From Candidatus Obscuribacter sp. (GTDB lineage Bacteria > Cyanobacteriota > Vampirovibrionia > Obscuribacterales > Obscuribacteraceae), in NCBI GenBank assembly GCA_021772095.1, contig JADYXR010000128.1, positions 1 through 64,000 on the forward strand: 64,000 nt of DNA. Reading direction: 5' to 3'. Made by a program: the position numbers and the translations under genes. Shown here in pieces: positions 1 through 8,728 of this stretch (positions are counted from its first letter, which is position 1; every line of letters begins with the position of its first letter). The notes under the pieces were generated by a model. That model was not told the origin of the DNA. It ran no database searches and was given only the letters and a program-made list of their open reading frames with translations.

Positions 1-47
1 CGCTGCCGGCGGATTACCAAAAGTTGCTGGACTCGCTTCGAAGTTGA
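1..47 (+). CDS. C-terminal end of an unidentified protein (partial)
   Basis: An open frame enters from the left edge and stops with TGA at 45-47, leaving a tail reading LPADYQKLLDSLRS. It lies 9 bases upstream of the next start codon, and the GAGG ribosome binding site of that gene overlaps this stop, as in an operon. Too little is left to identify the protein. Confidence 0.4.
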   Translation, partial: LPADYQKLLDSLRS

Positions 48-56
48 GGTAACATC

Positions 57-416
57 GTGAAACGCAACATCCCAATCGCAATCGCAGGAATACTCTTCCT
101 TCTGATCGTTGCAATTTCAATAATGAACACAACTGTGGTGGCGCTCAACCTTCTGGGAGCGGCTGTAAATGTGCCGCTTGGCGTTATCTGTTTTGGCGCG
201 TACGCTGTCGGACTATCGGGCATTCTGGCAAGCCGGGGCACGGTAAAAATCAAAGAAAAGATTTCCGAGCAGAAACAAATGGAATGGCAAAAACAAGATG
301 ACAAGTTGGGCAAGGAAGTTATGAACGACCGCATCAAACAGCTAGACGCAAAAATTCTGACACTGGAGACTGCGCTCAAGTCGGCTCTTGATAAGAAGAA
401 AAAATCTGACAGCTAG
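57..416 (+). CDS. LapA-domain-like small membrane protein
   Basis: 119 residues from a GTG start, with GAGG at 46-49 seven bases upstream. Two hydrophobic segments (about residues 5-25 and 40-60) are joined by a short loop. They are followed by a charged, Lys/Gln/Glu-rich coiled coil to the C-terminus. This is the layout of the LapA/DUF1049 family, inner-membrane proteins linked in Gram-negatives to lipopolysaccharide assembly. The family call rests on architecture and the 'NTxxVxLNLLG' type of loop, not on a diagnostic motif. It appears cotranscribed with the partial gene to its left and has no gene directly following on the same strand. Confidence 0.6.
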   Translation: MKRNIPIAIAGILFLLIVAISIMNTTVVALNLLGAAVNVPLGVICFGAYAVGLSGILASRGTVKIKEKISEQKQMEWQKQDDKLGKEVMNDRIKQLDAKILTLETALKSALDKKKKSDS

Positions 417-516
417 AACGTCAGAAATTCGGACAGCAAATGGGTTCAGTTCATGGAAGCGAATTACAAACGCGTAGCTAAATAGCAGCAGCAGCATCGC
501 GATGCGCGCCGAGTCG

Positions 517-1017
517 TTACTCGTTTCCTATTTTCTTGAAATCTGACGCCTTCAAGTTATCGATGAATTTCTTGAATTCCTTCGTCTCTTCTTCGTCCTT
601 TTCAAGATCGGCTGGAATCGTTCCATCAGCCACCACTTGAGCGGAAACAAATATCGGCGCCTTGGCGCGCAACGCGAGTGCAATCGCATCTGACGGGCGA
701 GAATCAATCGCCTTAAGGTTGTCTACTCGTTTATCCCCCAGGACTAAACGAATGGTGGCAAAGTAAGTGCTCGAAGCGAGTTCGTTGATCTCGATTCGTT
801 CGATTTTATAACCCAGAGCTGTAATCACATTTAGTAAAAGGTCGTGTGTCATCGGGCGATCCGGCTTCTGATTGTCAAGTGCTTTTGATATCGCTTGAGC
901 CTCGGCAACCCCAATCCATATAGGTAGTGCGCGACGCTTCGTGCTGTCATTAAGAACCACAATTGGATGCCCATTGCGAGCATCCAGAGCGATTCCAGCT
1001 ACATGCATCTCAATCAT
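517..1017 (-). CDS. Bifunctional nuclease (BFN/DUF151) domain protein
   Basis: 166 residues. The BFN domain fills residues 1 to about 130: an N-terminal strand 'VAGIALDARNGHPIVVL', then 'RALPIWIGVAEAQAI', and the conserved 'SRPSDAIALALRAKAPIFV' that marks the DUF151 family. The C-terminal 35 residues are charged and probably extended. Members in bacteria and plants have been reported to have DNase and RNase activity, and the substrate here is unknown. The gene stands alone, with about 500 bases of non-coding DNA upstream that contain a candidate structured element. The family assignment is strong; the enzymatic role is inferred. Confidence 0.85.
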   Translation of the reverse strand: MIEMHVAGIALDARNGHPIVVLNDSTKRRALPIWIGVAEAQAISKALDNQKPDRPMTHDLLLNVITALGYKIERIEINELASSTYFATIRLVLGDKRVDNLKAIDSRPSDAIALALRAKAPIFVSAQVVADGTIPADLEKDEEETKEFKKFIDNLKASDFKKIGNE

Positions 1018-1169
1018 TACGTCGCGTTCACCGTTGTTTCCTCACGTTTGGCATACACACGGACTTTCAATCAATCTTACGTTACCAAATCACCATAAAG
1101 CTCGGTCCTTCAGGTCGGAGATGTAAGGTGTAACCGCCACGAGGGGTTTAGAGCCTTTTTCTTGCGCTA

Positions 1170-1253
1170 CATACAAAAGTATGGTGCTGTGGTTTCAACG
1201 GTGGCGCTCACCGGGTCAGAGAGAAGGTCAAAAACCTAAACACACGCCACAGC
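1170..1253. ncRNA. Candidate structured RNA or leader element, class unknown
   Basis: The 500-base gap between the BFN gene and tRNA-Leu holds nested inverted repeats. One is a 5-bp hairpin with an AAAA loop (1170-1174/1179-1183). Next is a stem GCTGTGG (1186-1192) with CCACAGC (1247-1253). That stem encloses two hairpins, CGGTG/CACCG (1199-1203/1209-1213) and AGGT/ACCT (1225-1228/1234-1237). On the minus strand this would be a 5' leader about 150 bases ahead of the BFN gene; on the plus strand it would be a free RNA. I cannot match it to a known class, and no U-rich terminator follows on either side. Confidence 0.25.
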
Positions 1254-1407
1254 TAGTTATTCCCCACAACCCTTGCGTTTATTTGCTTCCAAGCTTAATT
1301 TTTGCAGATGTAAACACTCTAGATCGTGATGTTGAGCGGGATTCGCCATAATCTAGTTATATCACTTGTTTCAAATAGTGGTTAATAACGTGAGAAAGAC
1401 GGCGCTA

Positions 1408-1438
1408 TTGACACAAACGGCGGATGTCTTGCTAAACT
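1408..1438 (+). promoter_or_regulatory. Likely promoter of tRNA-Leu
   Basis: A consensus TTGACA (1408-1413) is followed after 19 bases by TAAACT (1433-1438), a usable but long-spaced -10 box. The tRNA starts 80 bases downstream. The short leader contains a GAGG-TCGGCTTTTAGC-CTC type hairpin. No other gene lies downstream for this promoter to serve. Confidence 0.4.
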
Positions 1439-1518
1439 ATTGGACTAGGTTCGAGGTCGGCTTTTAGCCTCTCGACGGTTGTCATAACTCCTCAATGACG
1501 ACGGCCCCCTAGAAGCTA

Positions 1519-1599
<81 letters not shown>

Positions 1600-1705
1600 T
1601 TAGTTTTGTAACTAGTCAAACAGCGAGTCTGCCCGGCACCTATGGCAGACGGTAAACTGTTGGCTATTCAGGGCAAGTGGAACACTCGCTGCCGGTGGGT
1701 GGAAT

Positions 1706-1732
1706 GTCATAAAATCTGTCCGATTTTGTGAC
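1706..1732. repeat. 27-bp palindromic intergenic repeat, copy 1
   Basis: Arms GTCATAAAATC and GATTTTGTGAC (one G:T mismatch) flank the 5-base core TGTCC. Three more 27-bp copies of the same layout lie at 13988, 55251 and 55318. This copy lies between tRNA-Leu and a small unknown gene, about 120 bases before the start codon. Confidence 0.7.
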
Positions 1733-1851
1733 GAAACAGAAGTGACCGGTTGGCAACAAACTGCCTGGTAACAAACTGCCCTTGTTGCACAAGTTGGTCC
1801 GAACAATTTGTTTCTGACCGGCTAATAAATGACAAACATCTGGGAGGCGCA

Positions 1852-2121
1852 ATGGAACTGTTTCAACAGAGAGCACAATGGCCGCATACGGTCGGTGACA
1901 TCACCAAATCCCTTGACGGCGTCTGGGGTGTGGTCGGCGCAACCGATTCCAATGGCAATCTTCATCGCCTGGAACGCAGCCTCAAGCCACCGACAACTTA
2001 CAAAATCACCGAGTACAAAGGTGAAGACGAATCCGCAATCGAGAAAGAAACTCACTTCGAAGAAACTCAGCGCGAAGAAGCTGTGAAGCAATTCGCCAAG
2101 TCCATCGGCTTCGCCGTTTAA
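1852..2121 (+). CDS. Small acidic protein, unknown function
   Basis: 89 residues starting MELFQQRAQW, with GGGAGG at 1842-1847 four bases before the ATG. The frame is open further upstream, but the upstream residues are low quality and lack a binding site. The protein is soluble, with no signal peptide or membrane segment. The middle carries a 'GVWGVVGATDSNGNLHRLE' stretch and the C-terminal half is Glu/Lys-rich helix. I do not recognise the family. The following HerA-like gene starts 132 bases later on the same strand and may be cotranscribed. Confidence 0.6.
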   Translation: MELFQQRAQWPHTVGDITKSLDGVWGVVGATDSNGNLHRLERSLKPPTTYKITEYKGEDESAIEKETHFEETQREEAVKQFAKSIGFAV

Positions 2122-2253
2122 ACGCGTAAGTTAGCAACTTTATGACATTTCCGGGTTAGAGTTTTTGGTTAGCACCAAACGGTCAGAGGCAGTACACTAC
2201 TGATACGCCGGGTTTGAGCGCCCGGGTACTGCATATCTTCTGAGGACTCGCTC

Positions 2254-3915
2254 GTGACCCGGTCGCGAACTAATCATCATCTGGGCATTATCACCCAAGG
2301 CTCGCTTTCCGGCGGGCTTGAGATGCGCCTTGACGCGGAGCATTCCGTTGAAGATTTGCGCGTTGGTCGTTTTGTTGTGGTTGAAGGAAAACGTTCGCGT
2401 TTCTTCAGCATGCTCACAGATGTGACCCTATCCGCGGCGAATCAATCGATCTTGCTTAACCCGCCTGCTGAAGACGACTTCATTTTGTCAGTTTTATCTG
2501 GTGGTTCCACATTTGGTACCGTCAAAGTTCAGCCGATGCTGATGATGGAACGTGATGGTAAGAGCGAATTGTTGCCGGTCAAAACAATTCCGCACCACTT
2601 TTCACCAGTCTTCGAAGCAACCGATTCTGACTTCGCCATGGTCTTTGGCGAAGAAGACGAATCGGTGCCGGACAATCTCTATTTCAATATCGGCAAACCA
2701 CTCAACATGGAGACGCCGGTTTGTATCGATCTTGGCAGATTCGTCGAACGCTCAAATGGAATTTTCGGAAAATCCGGAACCGGCAAATCGTTTCTGACGC
2801 GGATTTTTCTCAGTGGAATTATTCACCGAGACGTAGCATCCATGATTGTTTTCGACATGCACAACGAATATGGTTGGCAGGCAATGTCAGAAAACAAATC
2901 GCAACCGCGCGTCAAGGGTTTAAAACAACTTTTCGGTCATAAGGTAGTCGTCTTCAGCCTGGATCCCGAGTCGTCGCGTACTCGCGGAATTCCTGACGCG
3001 CACGAACTCAACATCGGCTATAACCAGATCGAAATCGAAGATCTGGATCTCCTGAAAAACGAGTTAGCTTTGTCAGAAGCGACTTTAGAAAACGCTTACA
3101 TCATCAAAGAAAAACTAGGTCAGGACTGGATCGGCACGCTCCTCGATATGTCGGGAGACGAGATCGAAGAGTTCACCCAAGTCCACAAAGGACATCCGAC
3201 TGCGCTGAAAACTCTTCAGCGTCGTTTAAATACAGTCGTTCAAAAGACACCGTACTTGAAACCACGAGTGAACCATGATTTCATCTCCGAGATCATCGCG
3301 CATATCCAGGCTGGCAAACACATTGTGCTCGAGTTCGGAAGACAAAATAATCTGCTTTCGTACATGTTAGCGACGAATGTAATTACAAGAAGAATCCACG
3401 CCGAATATGTTCGTCGCGCCGAAAAATATATCGCCAACCCGGAGAACGTAGAAGCGCCCAGAAAGCTGATGATCGTAATCGAAGAGGCGCATAAATTTCT
3501 ATCGCCTCAGGTTGCAAAGCAAACCATATTCGGTATTATCGCTAGAGAAATGCGCAAGTACTTCGTCACTTTGCTGATCGTCGATCAACGACCCAGCGGA
3601 ATCGATCCTGAAGTCTTGAGTCAGATCGGCACGCGCGTAACTGCATTGCTCAACGACGACAAAGATATCGATGCGGTCTTCACTGGGGTGTCAGGCAGCC
3701 AAACGCTCAGAACGGTTCTGTCCCAGCTAGATCCGAAACAACAAGCCCTGGTGCTCGGCTATGCCGTCCCTATGCCGGTAGTGGTTCGAACTCGTGCCTT
3801 CGATAGCGAGTTTTACCAGGCGGTCGCCCCGCGTCACCAGGACGCCGATCGCAGCCCAGCGTCTATAAAAGTGCGCGGTAAGCAAGCGCAGCAGGAGCTT
3901 TTCGGAATTGATTGA
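2254..3915 (+). CDS. HerA-like hexameric ATPase (DUF87 family)
   Basis: 553 residues from a GTG start, with TGAGGA at 2241-2246 seven bases upstream. An N-terminal beta-barrel-like HAS domain occupies residues 1 to about 150. The P-loop GKSGTGKS is at 172-179. 'VFDMHNEYGW' follows it, a typical HerA element, and Walker B is 'LMIVIEEAHKFL' near residue 405. A late arginine-rich segment 'LLIVDQRPSGIDPEVLSQ' fits the arginine finger/sensor region. HerA proteins are DNA-translocating ATPases, in archaea paired with the nuclease NurA for end resection, and in bacteria also part of defence pairs. No NurA, SIR2 or other nuclease is adjacent here, so its partner is unknown. Confidence 0.85.
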   Translation: MTRSRTNHHLGIITQGSLSGGLEMRLDAEHSVEDLRVGRFVVVEGKRSRFFSMLTDVTLSAANQSILLNPPAEDDFILSVLSGGSTFGTVKVQPMLMMERDGKSELLPVKTIPHHFSPVFEATDSDFAMVFGEEDESVPDNLYFNIGKPLNMETPVCIDLGRFVERSNGIFGKSGTGKSFLTRIFLSGIIHRDVASMIVFDMHNEYGWQAMSENKSQPRVKGLKQLFGHKVVVFSLDPESSRTRGIPDAHELNIGYNQIEIEDLDLLKNELALSEATLENAYIIKEKLGQDWIGTLLDMSGDEIEEFTQVHKGHPTALKTLQRRLNTVVQKTPYLKPRVNHDFISEIIAHIQAGKHIVLEFGRQNNLLSYMLATNVITRRIHAEYVRRAEKYIANPENVEAPRKLMIVIEEAHKFLSPQVAKQTIFGIIAREMRKYFVTLLIVDQRPSGIDPEVLSQIGTRVTALLNDDKDIDAVFTGVSGSQTLRTVLSQLDPKQQALVLGYAVPMPVVVRTRAFDSEFYQAVAPRHQDADRSPASIKVRGKQAQQELFGID

Positions 3916-4032
3916 TCTCCAGTTTTGTCCTCAAACAAACTTCCTCGCCATGGGGAAATGACTATTGAAAGGCTATCTATCTATCCGCTACTCTGGATAG
4001 GTAGGTCTCGAACCACACCCGGCAGATGAAAA

Positions 4033-4599
4033 GTGACCGCCATCAACCCAGAAAATGACGCCCAGGACAATTTTGTCGAGGGAAAGGAACCAAGCGAACT
4101 AATCTTTTGCTTGCTTCTTGCCTCCGCTTACCTGGGTTTGGCAAAATTTTGCTGGTCGCCGCTATATCTGACAAAGAGCTGGAAATTGCTCTTTAACGTC
4201 GAAGGCTTCTTTGTCACTATCGCGATCATCGCAATTTTGATCGGCGCGCGACCTTATACGGCACCATCGAGTTTGCAATTGAGCAGTCGGGGCATCAAAT
4301 ATCGCGGACCATATTGGATTCAAAGAAAAACGGTGAACTGGGATCAAGTCTCTCGCGTTTATCTCAGCCCGGAATTGATACTGGTTTTGTATCGCCCAAA
4401 ACCTGACAGCAAGCGGATATGGCCGATGCCAATCTTTTCGATATACCTGGCTGAAAAAGATCAGGTCGTGAAGTCGTTCATCAAGTATTGTCCGATTCAG
4501 GCAATCATGATGAAAGGACCCGCTCGCATATCGTGGATCATCGCTTTCGTCATGCTCTTCGCCCTTGTTCTGTGGTTCTTCTACTTGCTGACACCATAG
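4033..4599 (+). CDS. Membrane protein with PH-like middle domain, unknown function
   Basis: 188 residues from GTG. Three hydrophobic segments are visible: about 22-42, 55-73, and 163-187 at the C-terminus. The stretch between them (about 80-155, 'LSSRGIKYRGPYWIQRKTV' to 'FSIYLAEKDQVVKSFIKY') alternates strands like the bacterial PH-like domains found in small membrane proteins. That is a resemblance only. The gene is 117 bases downstream of the HerA-like gene on the same strand. The upstream intergenic DNA shows no clear ribosome binding site, so the start is uncertain. Confidence 0.6.
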   Translation: MTAINPENDAQDNFVEGKEPSELIFCLLLASAYLGLAKFCWSPLYLTKSWKLLFNVEGFFVTIAIIAILIGARPYTAPSSLQLSSRGIKYRGPYWIQRKTVNWDQVSRVYLSPELILVLYRPKPDSKRIWPMPIFSIYLAEKDQVVKSFIKYCPIQAIMMKGPARISWIIAFVMLFALVLWFFYLLTP

Positions 4600-4806
4600 C
4601 TGGTAGCATCGATTTTTTTAACATGCGTGTTGGCCAAAACCAATTTGCACTGGCGCAATACTATATATGTAGGAATTGCCGCTCTGGATCAGAGATTCCG
4701 CGCGCTTCTCTTTCATGATGTTTGCTTAAGATCAGCTGGTGCGAAAAGAAACCAAATCGTCATGCCGGAGATGATGCTAGAAAGCTGACTCGCTGAGCCA
4801 TTCTCA

Positions 4807-5187
4807 CTACTTCTTCTCTTCGAACTTTAGAGCGCGGAGATACACGACAAGATTCTCTAACTCCTGATCGTCGAGCGCATCTTTTGGTTGTGGTGGCATC
4901 GATCCGACACCCTGACGAATAAACTTCTTCAGTTTTTCATCCGAGGGGAAGTGCTCACCAAGCTTATCTAACGCAGGCCCCATCCCTTGTTTTGCACCGG
5001 GATGACACGAATTACAGCTGCGAACAAATACTTGCTGACCAGATAGGTCCGTCGTCATCTGCAGGTCGCGACGCTGATTTATCTCTTTCATTTGATTGAT
5101 GCGGCGCATTTCTTCAGACATGGCACAACCACAGGTGGTTGCAACAACCAACACAACTAATGCGATCATTTTCGGTATGCGAGACAT
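4807..5187 (-). CDS. Monohaem c-type cytochrome, exported
   Basis: About 126 residues from the ATG at 5185-5187. The frame is open 14 codons further, but this start gives a proper signal peptide (MSRIPKMIALVVLVVATTCGC). The haem motif is CNSCH in the middle of the protein. A 'GSMPPQPKDALDDQELENL' stretch supplies the Met axial ligand and the terminal helix, typical of small class I cytochromes. Cys residues near the end of the signal peptide may allow lipid anchoring, though the lipobox is weak. It should act in periplasmic electron transfer. No oxidase or dehydrogenase partner is adjacent. Confidence 0.85.
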   Translation of the reverse strand: MSRIPKMIALVVLVVATTCGCAMSEEMRRINQMKEINQRRDLQMTTDLSGQQVFVRSCNSCHPGAKQGMGPALDKLGEHFPSDEKLKKFIRQGVGSMPPQPKDALDDQELENLVVYLRALKFEEKK

Positions 5188-5347
5188 ATACAGACGCCTT
5201 GACAGCCAAGTTTTACGACAGTTTAACATCTTTGAACTTTTGAGTTTGAGCAGCTAATTTTCCGTGTATTAGATAGAAAGCAGCATAACAACAAGTACTT
5301 GAACATTTCTCGATATTATCTGCTTAACACTACTTTTACTTTGATTT

Positions 5348-5362
5348 AGTACAGTAAGTACT
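5348..5362. promoter_or_regulatory. Palindromic candidate operator upstream of murA
   Basis: AGTAC (5348-5352) and GTACT (5358-5362) form a perfect inverted repeat around a 5-base spacer. Overlapping it, ACAGTA-AG-TACTGT (5351-5364) is a second perfect palindrome. It lies in the 350-base divergent region between the cytochrome and murA genes. It resembles the cyanobacterial LexA-type box (AGTAC-N4-GTWC) but the spacer is one base too long. Function unproven. Confidence 0.3.
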
Positions 5363-5535
5363 GTGGCGCGCTATGTAGTTCTCGACAGAAGAAAAGAACA
5401 AGAGGCGCGGACCGAATAAATATACACGAAAGCGCGAAAGCGCATATCGGTCGACTCTCTTACTAACTATCTTGAAAACACTTCTGTCGAAAAACGTAAT
5501 TACGCGGGAAAGCTCACTAGAAGCGGCGGTAACAA

Positions 5536-6852
5536 ATGCAACCTAAGACTACAAGAATCGATCCACCAACCGTTCCTAACGACCCTCAAGATGATTCTCG
5601 CATTATCATCCAGGGCGGAAGACAACTGCACGGCTCAGTCCGCGTCGGCGGCGCGAAGAATGCTGTGTTGAAAATGATGGCCGCGGCTCTACTCTCCAAA
5701 CACACCACAGTTCTTCGCAACGTTCCAAACCTCACTGACGTTCACATGATGGCTACGATTCTTCGCCAACTCGGCGCGAAAGTAGATATCAATCGCAACG
5801 AAGTATCGATTGATGCTTCCGGCGTCAACAGCTGGGAAGCGCCATACGAACTGGTTAGCCACTTGCGCGCATCATTCGTTGTGCTTGGACCTTTACTGAG
5901 TCGTTTCCGCGAAGCGAAGGTTTCTCTTCCTGGTGGATGCGCAATCGGCGAACGCAAGATCGACCTCCACGAGCGGGGTTTGAAGATCCTTGGAGCCGAC
6001 GTCAGAATCGATCATGGTTATGTAACCGCTAGCGCCAAGAAACTTGTCGGCGCCAGAATGTATCTTGATCGCCCATCCAACGGCGCTACTGAGAACATCA
6101 TGCTTGCTGCAGTTTGCGCAGAAGGCACCACAATTATTGAAAACGCTGCACAAGATCCTGAGATCGTAAATCTCGCGGATTGCGTCAACGCAATGGGTGG
6201 CAACATCCAGGGCGCCGGTACTTATCAAATCACTATCGAAGGCGTGCCTTTCGAAGAGATGCATGATGCCGTAGTTGACACCATGCCGGATCGCGTCGAA
6301 GTCGGAACCTTCATGCTTGCTTGCATGGCGACCGGCGGCGAAATTTTGATCGAAGGTGCTAACGCACATCACCTCTACTCTGTGATTAGCAAAGTTCAAG
6401 AGATGGGTGCGGAAGTGGCTATCTATGCGCCTGACGTAATCAGAATTAAATGCGAAAACACAAAATTCAAAGGCACTGATATTACAACATTGCCATACCC
6501 TGGATTCCCGACCGACCTACAAGCACTGTTCATGCCGGTCATGGCAGTCTCTGAAGGAACTTCGATTGTTGAAGAAACGATCTACGAAAATCGCTTCATG
6601 CACGCAGCAGAATTGAGACGCATGGGCGCAGACGTTGTAATCAAAGGCAACGCCGCTGTGATCAAAGGCGTCGAAAAACTCATGGGTGCCGAAGTCAAAG
6701 CAAGCGATTTGAGAGCTGGAGCAGCACTGATCGTCGCCGGTCTTGGCGCTGAGGGAATCACCGAAGTAACCGGATTGCGTCACCTCGACCGCGGCTATGA
6801 CCGTCTCGAAGAGAAGCTCCGTTCACTGGGCGCAGAAATCTGGCGCCGTTAA
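5536..6852 (+). CDS. murA: UDP-N-acetylglucosamine 1-carboxyvinyltransferase MurA
   Basis: 438 residues, slightly longer than the usual 418 or so because of a Pro/Asp-rich N-terminal extension of about 20. It transfers enolpyruvate from PEP to UDP-GlcNAc, the first committed step of peptidoglycan synthesis, in the cytosol. K41 and N42 in 'GGAKNAVLKMMAA' match the substrate-binding Lys-Asn pair. C135 in 'PGGCAIGERKIDLH' is the catalytic, fosfomycin-sensitive cysteine. The rest follows the two-domain inside-out barrel ('SNGATENIMLAA', 'PGFPTDLQA', ending 'GYDRLEEKLRSLGA'). It is a single gene closed by an intrinsic terminator. Upstream lies a 350-base region with a palindromic box. Confidence 0.98.
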   Translation: MQPKTTRIDPPTVPNDPQDDSRIIIQGGRQLHGSVRVGGAKNAVLKMMAAALLSKHTTVLRNVPNLTDVHMMATILRQLGAKVDINRNEVSIDASGVNSWEAPYELVSHLRASFVVLGPLLSRFREAKVSLPGGCAIGERKIDLHERGLKILGADVRIDHGYVTASAKKLVGARMYLDRPSNGATENIMLAAVCAEGTTIIENAAQDPEIVNLADCVNAMGGNIQGAGTYQITIEGVPFEEMHDAVVDTMPDRVEVGTFMLACMATGGEILIEGANAHHLYSVISKVQEMGAEVAIYAPDVIRIKCENTKFKGTDITTLPYPGFPTDLQALFMPVMAVSEGTSIVEETIYENRFMHAAELRRMGADVVIKGNAAVIKGVEKLMGAEVKASDLRAGAALIVAGLGAEGITEVTGLRHLDRGYDRLEEKLRSLGAEIWRR

Positions 6853-6892
6853 ACTCGCGAGTGGCACCACCACTCTGATGAAGAAATTGAGA

Positions 6893-6918
6893 ACGGCAGG
6901 GGAGACTCTGCCGTTTTT
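6893..6918 (+). terminator. Intrinsic terminator after murA
   Basis: ACGGCAG (6893-6899) pairs perfectly with CTGCCGT (6908-6914) around an 8-base loop, followed by a run of T. It begins 41 bases past the murA stop. Confidence 0.85.
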
Positions 6919-6950
6919 GTTTATCCAAGATTTTTGCTTGCCGGAAACCG

Positions 6951-7052
6951 TTTCTGTTTGCCGTTTCTGTTTGCCGTTTCTGTTTGCCGTTTCTGTTTGC
7001 CGTTTCTGTTTGCCGTTTCTGTTTGCCGTTTCTGTTGCCGGTCTGTTTGCCG
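6951..7052. repeat. 13-bp tandem repeat array
   Basis: Six perfect copies of TTTCTGTTTGCCG run from 6951 to 7028. A seventh copy has lost one T (7029-7040), and a partial eighth runs to 7052. The array sits just after the murA terminator. The unit is not a multiple of three and no gene crosses it, so it is a non-coding minisatellite. Confidence 0.95.
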
Positions 7053-7349
7053 GAAAGTATTTCATTTATTCTAGTTGCTCGAGAATGTTTCTGATTGCCG
7101 GATTGTATTTCTGCGTATCGACAGAGGCTGTGATCGCCGAACGGTTCCCGTCATCACCTTGCCGTTTTGATGAAAGCCTATCGCCGCAGTTTTCGTCGCC
7201 GTGCAATAGAGTTCGCAACACTCCATTGCTTATATCTCGATGCCGGTTAAAATTGGTAGACTCAGCAGCGCCCCGTTGACATGCGGCTCAGATCGCCAGC
7301 GGTTCAGCAAATTGCGTTGCGCTGAGTAAATAAGGGAGACCGCAATCCA

Positions 7350-8714
7350 ATGCTCGTGATGAAATTCGGTGGAACCTCAGTAGGTTCGGCTGAGCGCTTT
7401 CTAACAATTGTCGATATCGTCAGAAAAACATCAGAAGAAGATGGCGCGCCAGTTGTCGTCGTTTCGGCAATGTCCGGCGTCACTGATTTGTTGATCAAAG
7501 CCGCTCAGGAAGCTAAGGATCGAAATCTCGACGCCGCGCTCGATGTTCTCGACAAGATTCACGAGAAGCACAAGGATTGCATCTACACTCTGTTTCAACA
7601 ATCGTCCATTGTGGATGAACTGGTTGAAGATCTCGAAAGTCATCTCAACAAACTCGACATCATTTTGCGTGGCGTAAGTTACCTGGGCGAGCTAACCAAA
7701 CGTTCACTGGATGCCATCTCGTGCTTCGGAGAGCTGCTGTCCAGCTTGATCTTAGCGACGCTTCTAAAGAAGAAAGGGATCGAGTCCAAATGGATTGATG
7801 CCAGAACTTTCATGGTTACCGATAACGTTTTTGGAAAAGCCAATCCATTATGGGAGACAACCACAGCGAAAGCACAAGGCACCATACTTCCGGAACTGGC
7901 TGACAATCGCGTAGTCGTCACGCAAGGTTTTATCGGCAGCACCGCTAATGGTATCACCACAACTTTAGGTCGGGGCGGTTCCGATTACAGCGCCGCGATT
8001 ATCGGTGTGGCATGCGAAGCTGATGAGATTCAAATATGGACCGACGTAGACGGCATGATGACTGCCGATCCGCGAGTTATCCCAGACGCCATGGTACTGT
8101 CCACGGTGTCGTTCCAAGCGGCATCAGAGCTGGCTTACTTCGGAGCAAAAGTCCTCCACCCATTAACGATTAAACCAGCCATCGAAAAAAATATTCCTGT
8201 TCGAATCCTCAATACGTTAAAACCCGATGCGAAAGGAACGGTAATTGCTGACGAAGGTGATGCCGACCAACCGATCTATGCAATCGCGTCGAAGAAGAGC
8301 ATCACAGCGCTGTTTTTCAGCTCGTTGAACATGCTCATGTCCCACGGATTTCTGGCTAAAGTCTTCACGGTTTTTGACAAATATCGCACTCCGATCGATT
8401 TGATTGCCACGTCCGAAGTTTCTGTATCTGTCACCATCGACAATACCGAGAATATTGAACCTATCTTGGAAAATCTCCACGAACTTTGCGAAACGCGAGT
8501 CATGCACGACGTGGCTATAGTGTCAGTTGTCGGCACTCACTTTCGCGCCAAAAGCGGCATCGCAGGCAGGGTTTTCGATTGCCTCAAGGACATCAACATC
8601 ATCATGATTTCCGGCGGCGCATCCGACATCACATTGAGCTTCGTAGTGTCAAACGAAGACGCCAACAAAGCCGTCAAGCAATTGCATGATCACTTATTTC
8701 AAAAAGTGAAATAG
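7350..8714 (+). CDS. lysC: Aspartate kinase, LysC type
   Basis: 454 residues. It phosphorylates aspartate, the first step toward lysine, threonine, methionine and diaminopimelate. The amino-acid kinase fold begins 'MKFGGTSVGSAER', with the catalytic Lys and Gly-rich loop. 'TLGRGGSDYSAA' and 'IWTDVDGMMTADPR' are the classic aspartate and nucleotide elements, and 'FGAKVLHP' follows. The C-terminal 150 residues hold two ACT domains ('SLNMLMSHGFLAKVF', 'VSVVGTHFRAKSGIAGRVF'), so allosteric feedback is expected. The length of about 450 matches the monofunctional lysine-sensitive class. AAGGGAG at 7332-7338 precedes the ATG by 11 bases. The gene is single and convergent with the next gene. Confidence 0.96.
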   Translation: MLVMKFGGTSVGSAERFLTIVDIVRKTSEEDGAPVVVVSAMSGVTDLLIKAAQEAKDRNLDAALDVLDKIHEKHKDCIYTLFQQSSIVDELVEDLESHLNKLDIILRGVSYLGELTKRSLDAISCFGELLSSLILATLLKKKGIESKWIDARTFMVTDNVFGKANPLWETTTAKAQGTILPELADNRVVVTQGFIGSTANGITTTLGRGGSDYSAAIIGVACEADEIQIWTDVDGMMTADPRVIPDAMVLSTVSFQAASELAYFGAKVLHPLTIKPAIEKNIPVRILNTLKPDAKGTVIADEGDADQPIYAIASKKSITALFFSSLNMLMSHGFLAKVFTVFDKYRTPIDLIATSEVSVSVTIDNTENIEPILENLHELCETRVMHDVAIVSVVGTHFRAKSGIAGRVFDCLKDINIIMISGGASDITLSFVVSNEDANKAVKQLHDHLFQKVK

Positions 8715-8728
8715 ACGCTGTTCCGTCT

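Noticed and set aside
2254..3915. HerA-nuclease defence pair
   Set aside because: Neither NurA, SIR2, DUF4297 nor any nuclease gene is adjacent on either side, so a defence role is unsupported.
6951..7052. CRISPR array
   Set aside because: The repeats are direct tandem copies with no spacers, and no cas gene is near. The other arrays also lack spacers.
6797..7279. Plus-strand frame overlapping the end of murA and the 13-bp repeats
   Set aside because: Its composition is that of the repeat (Phe, Leu, Cys, Val runs) and it overlaps the murA terminator.
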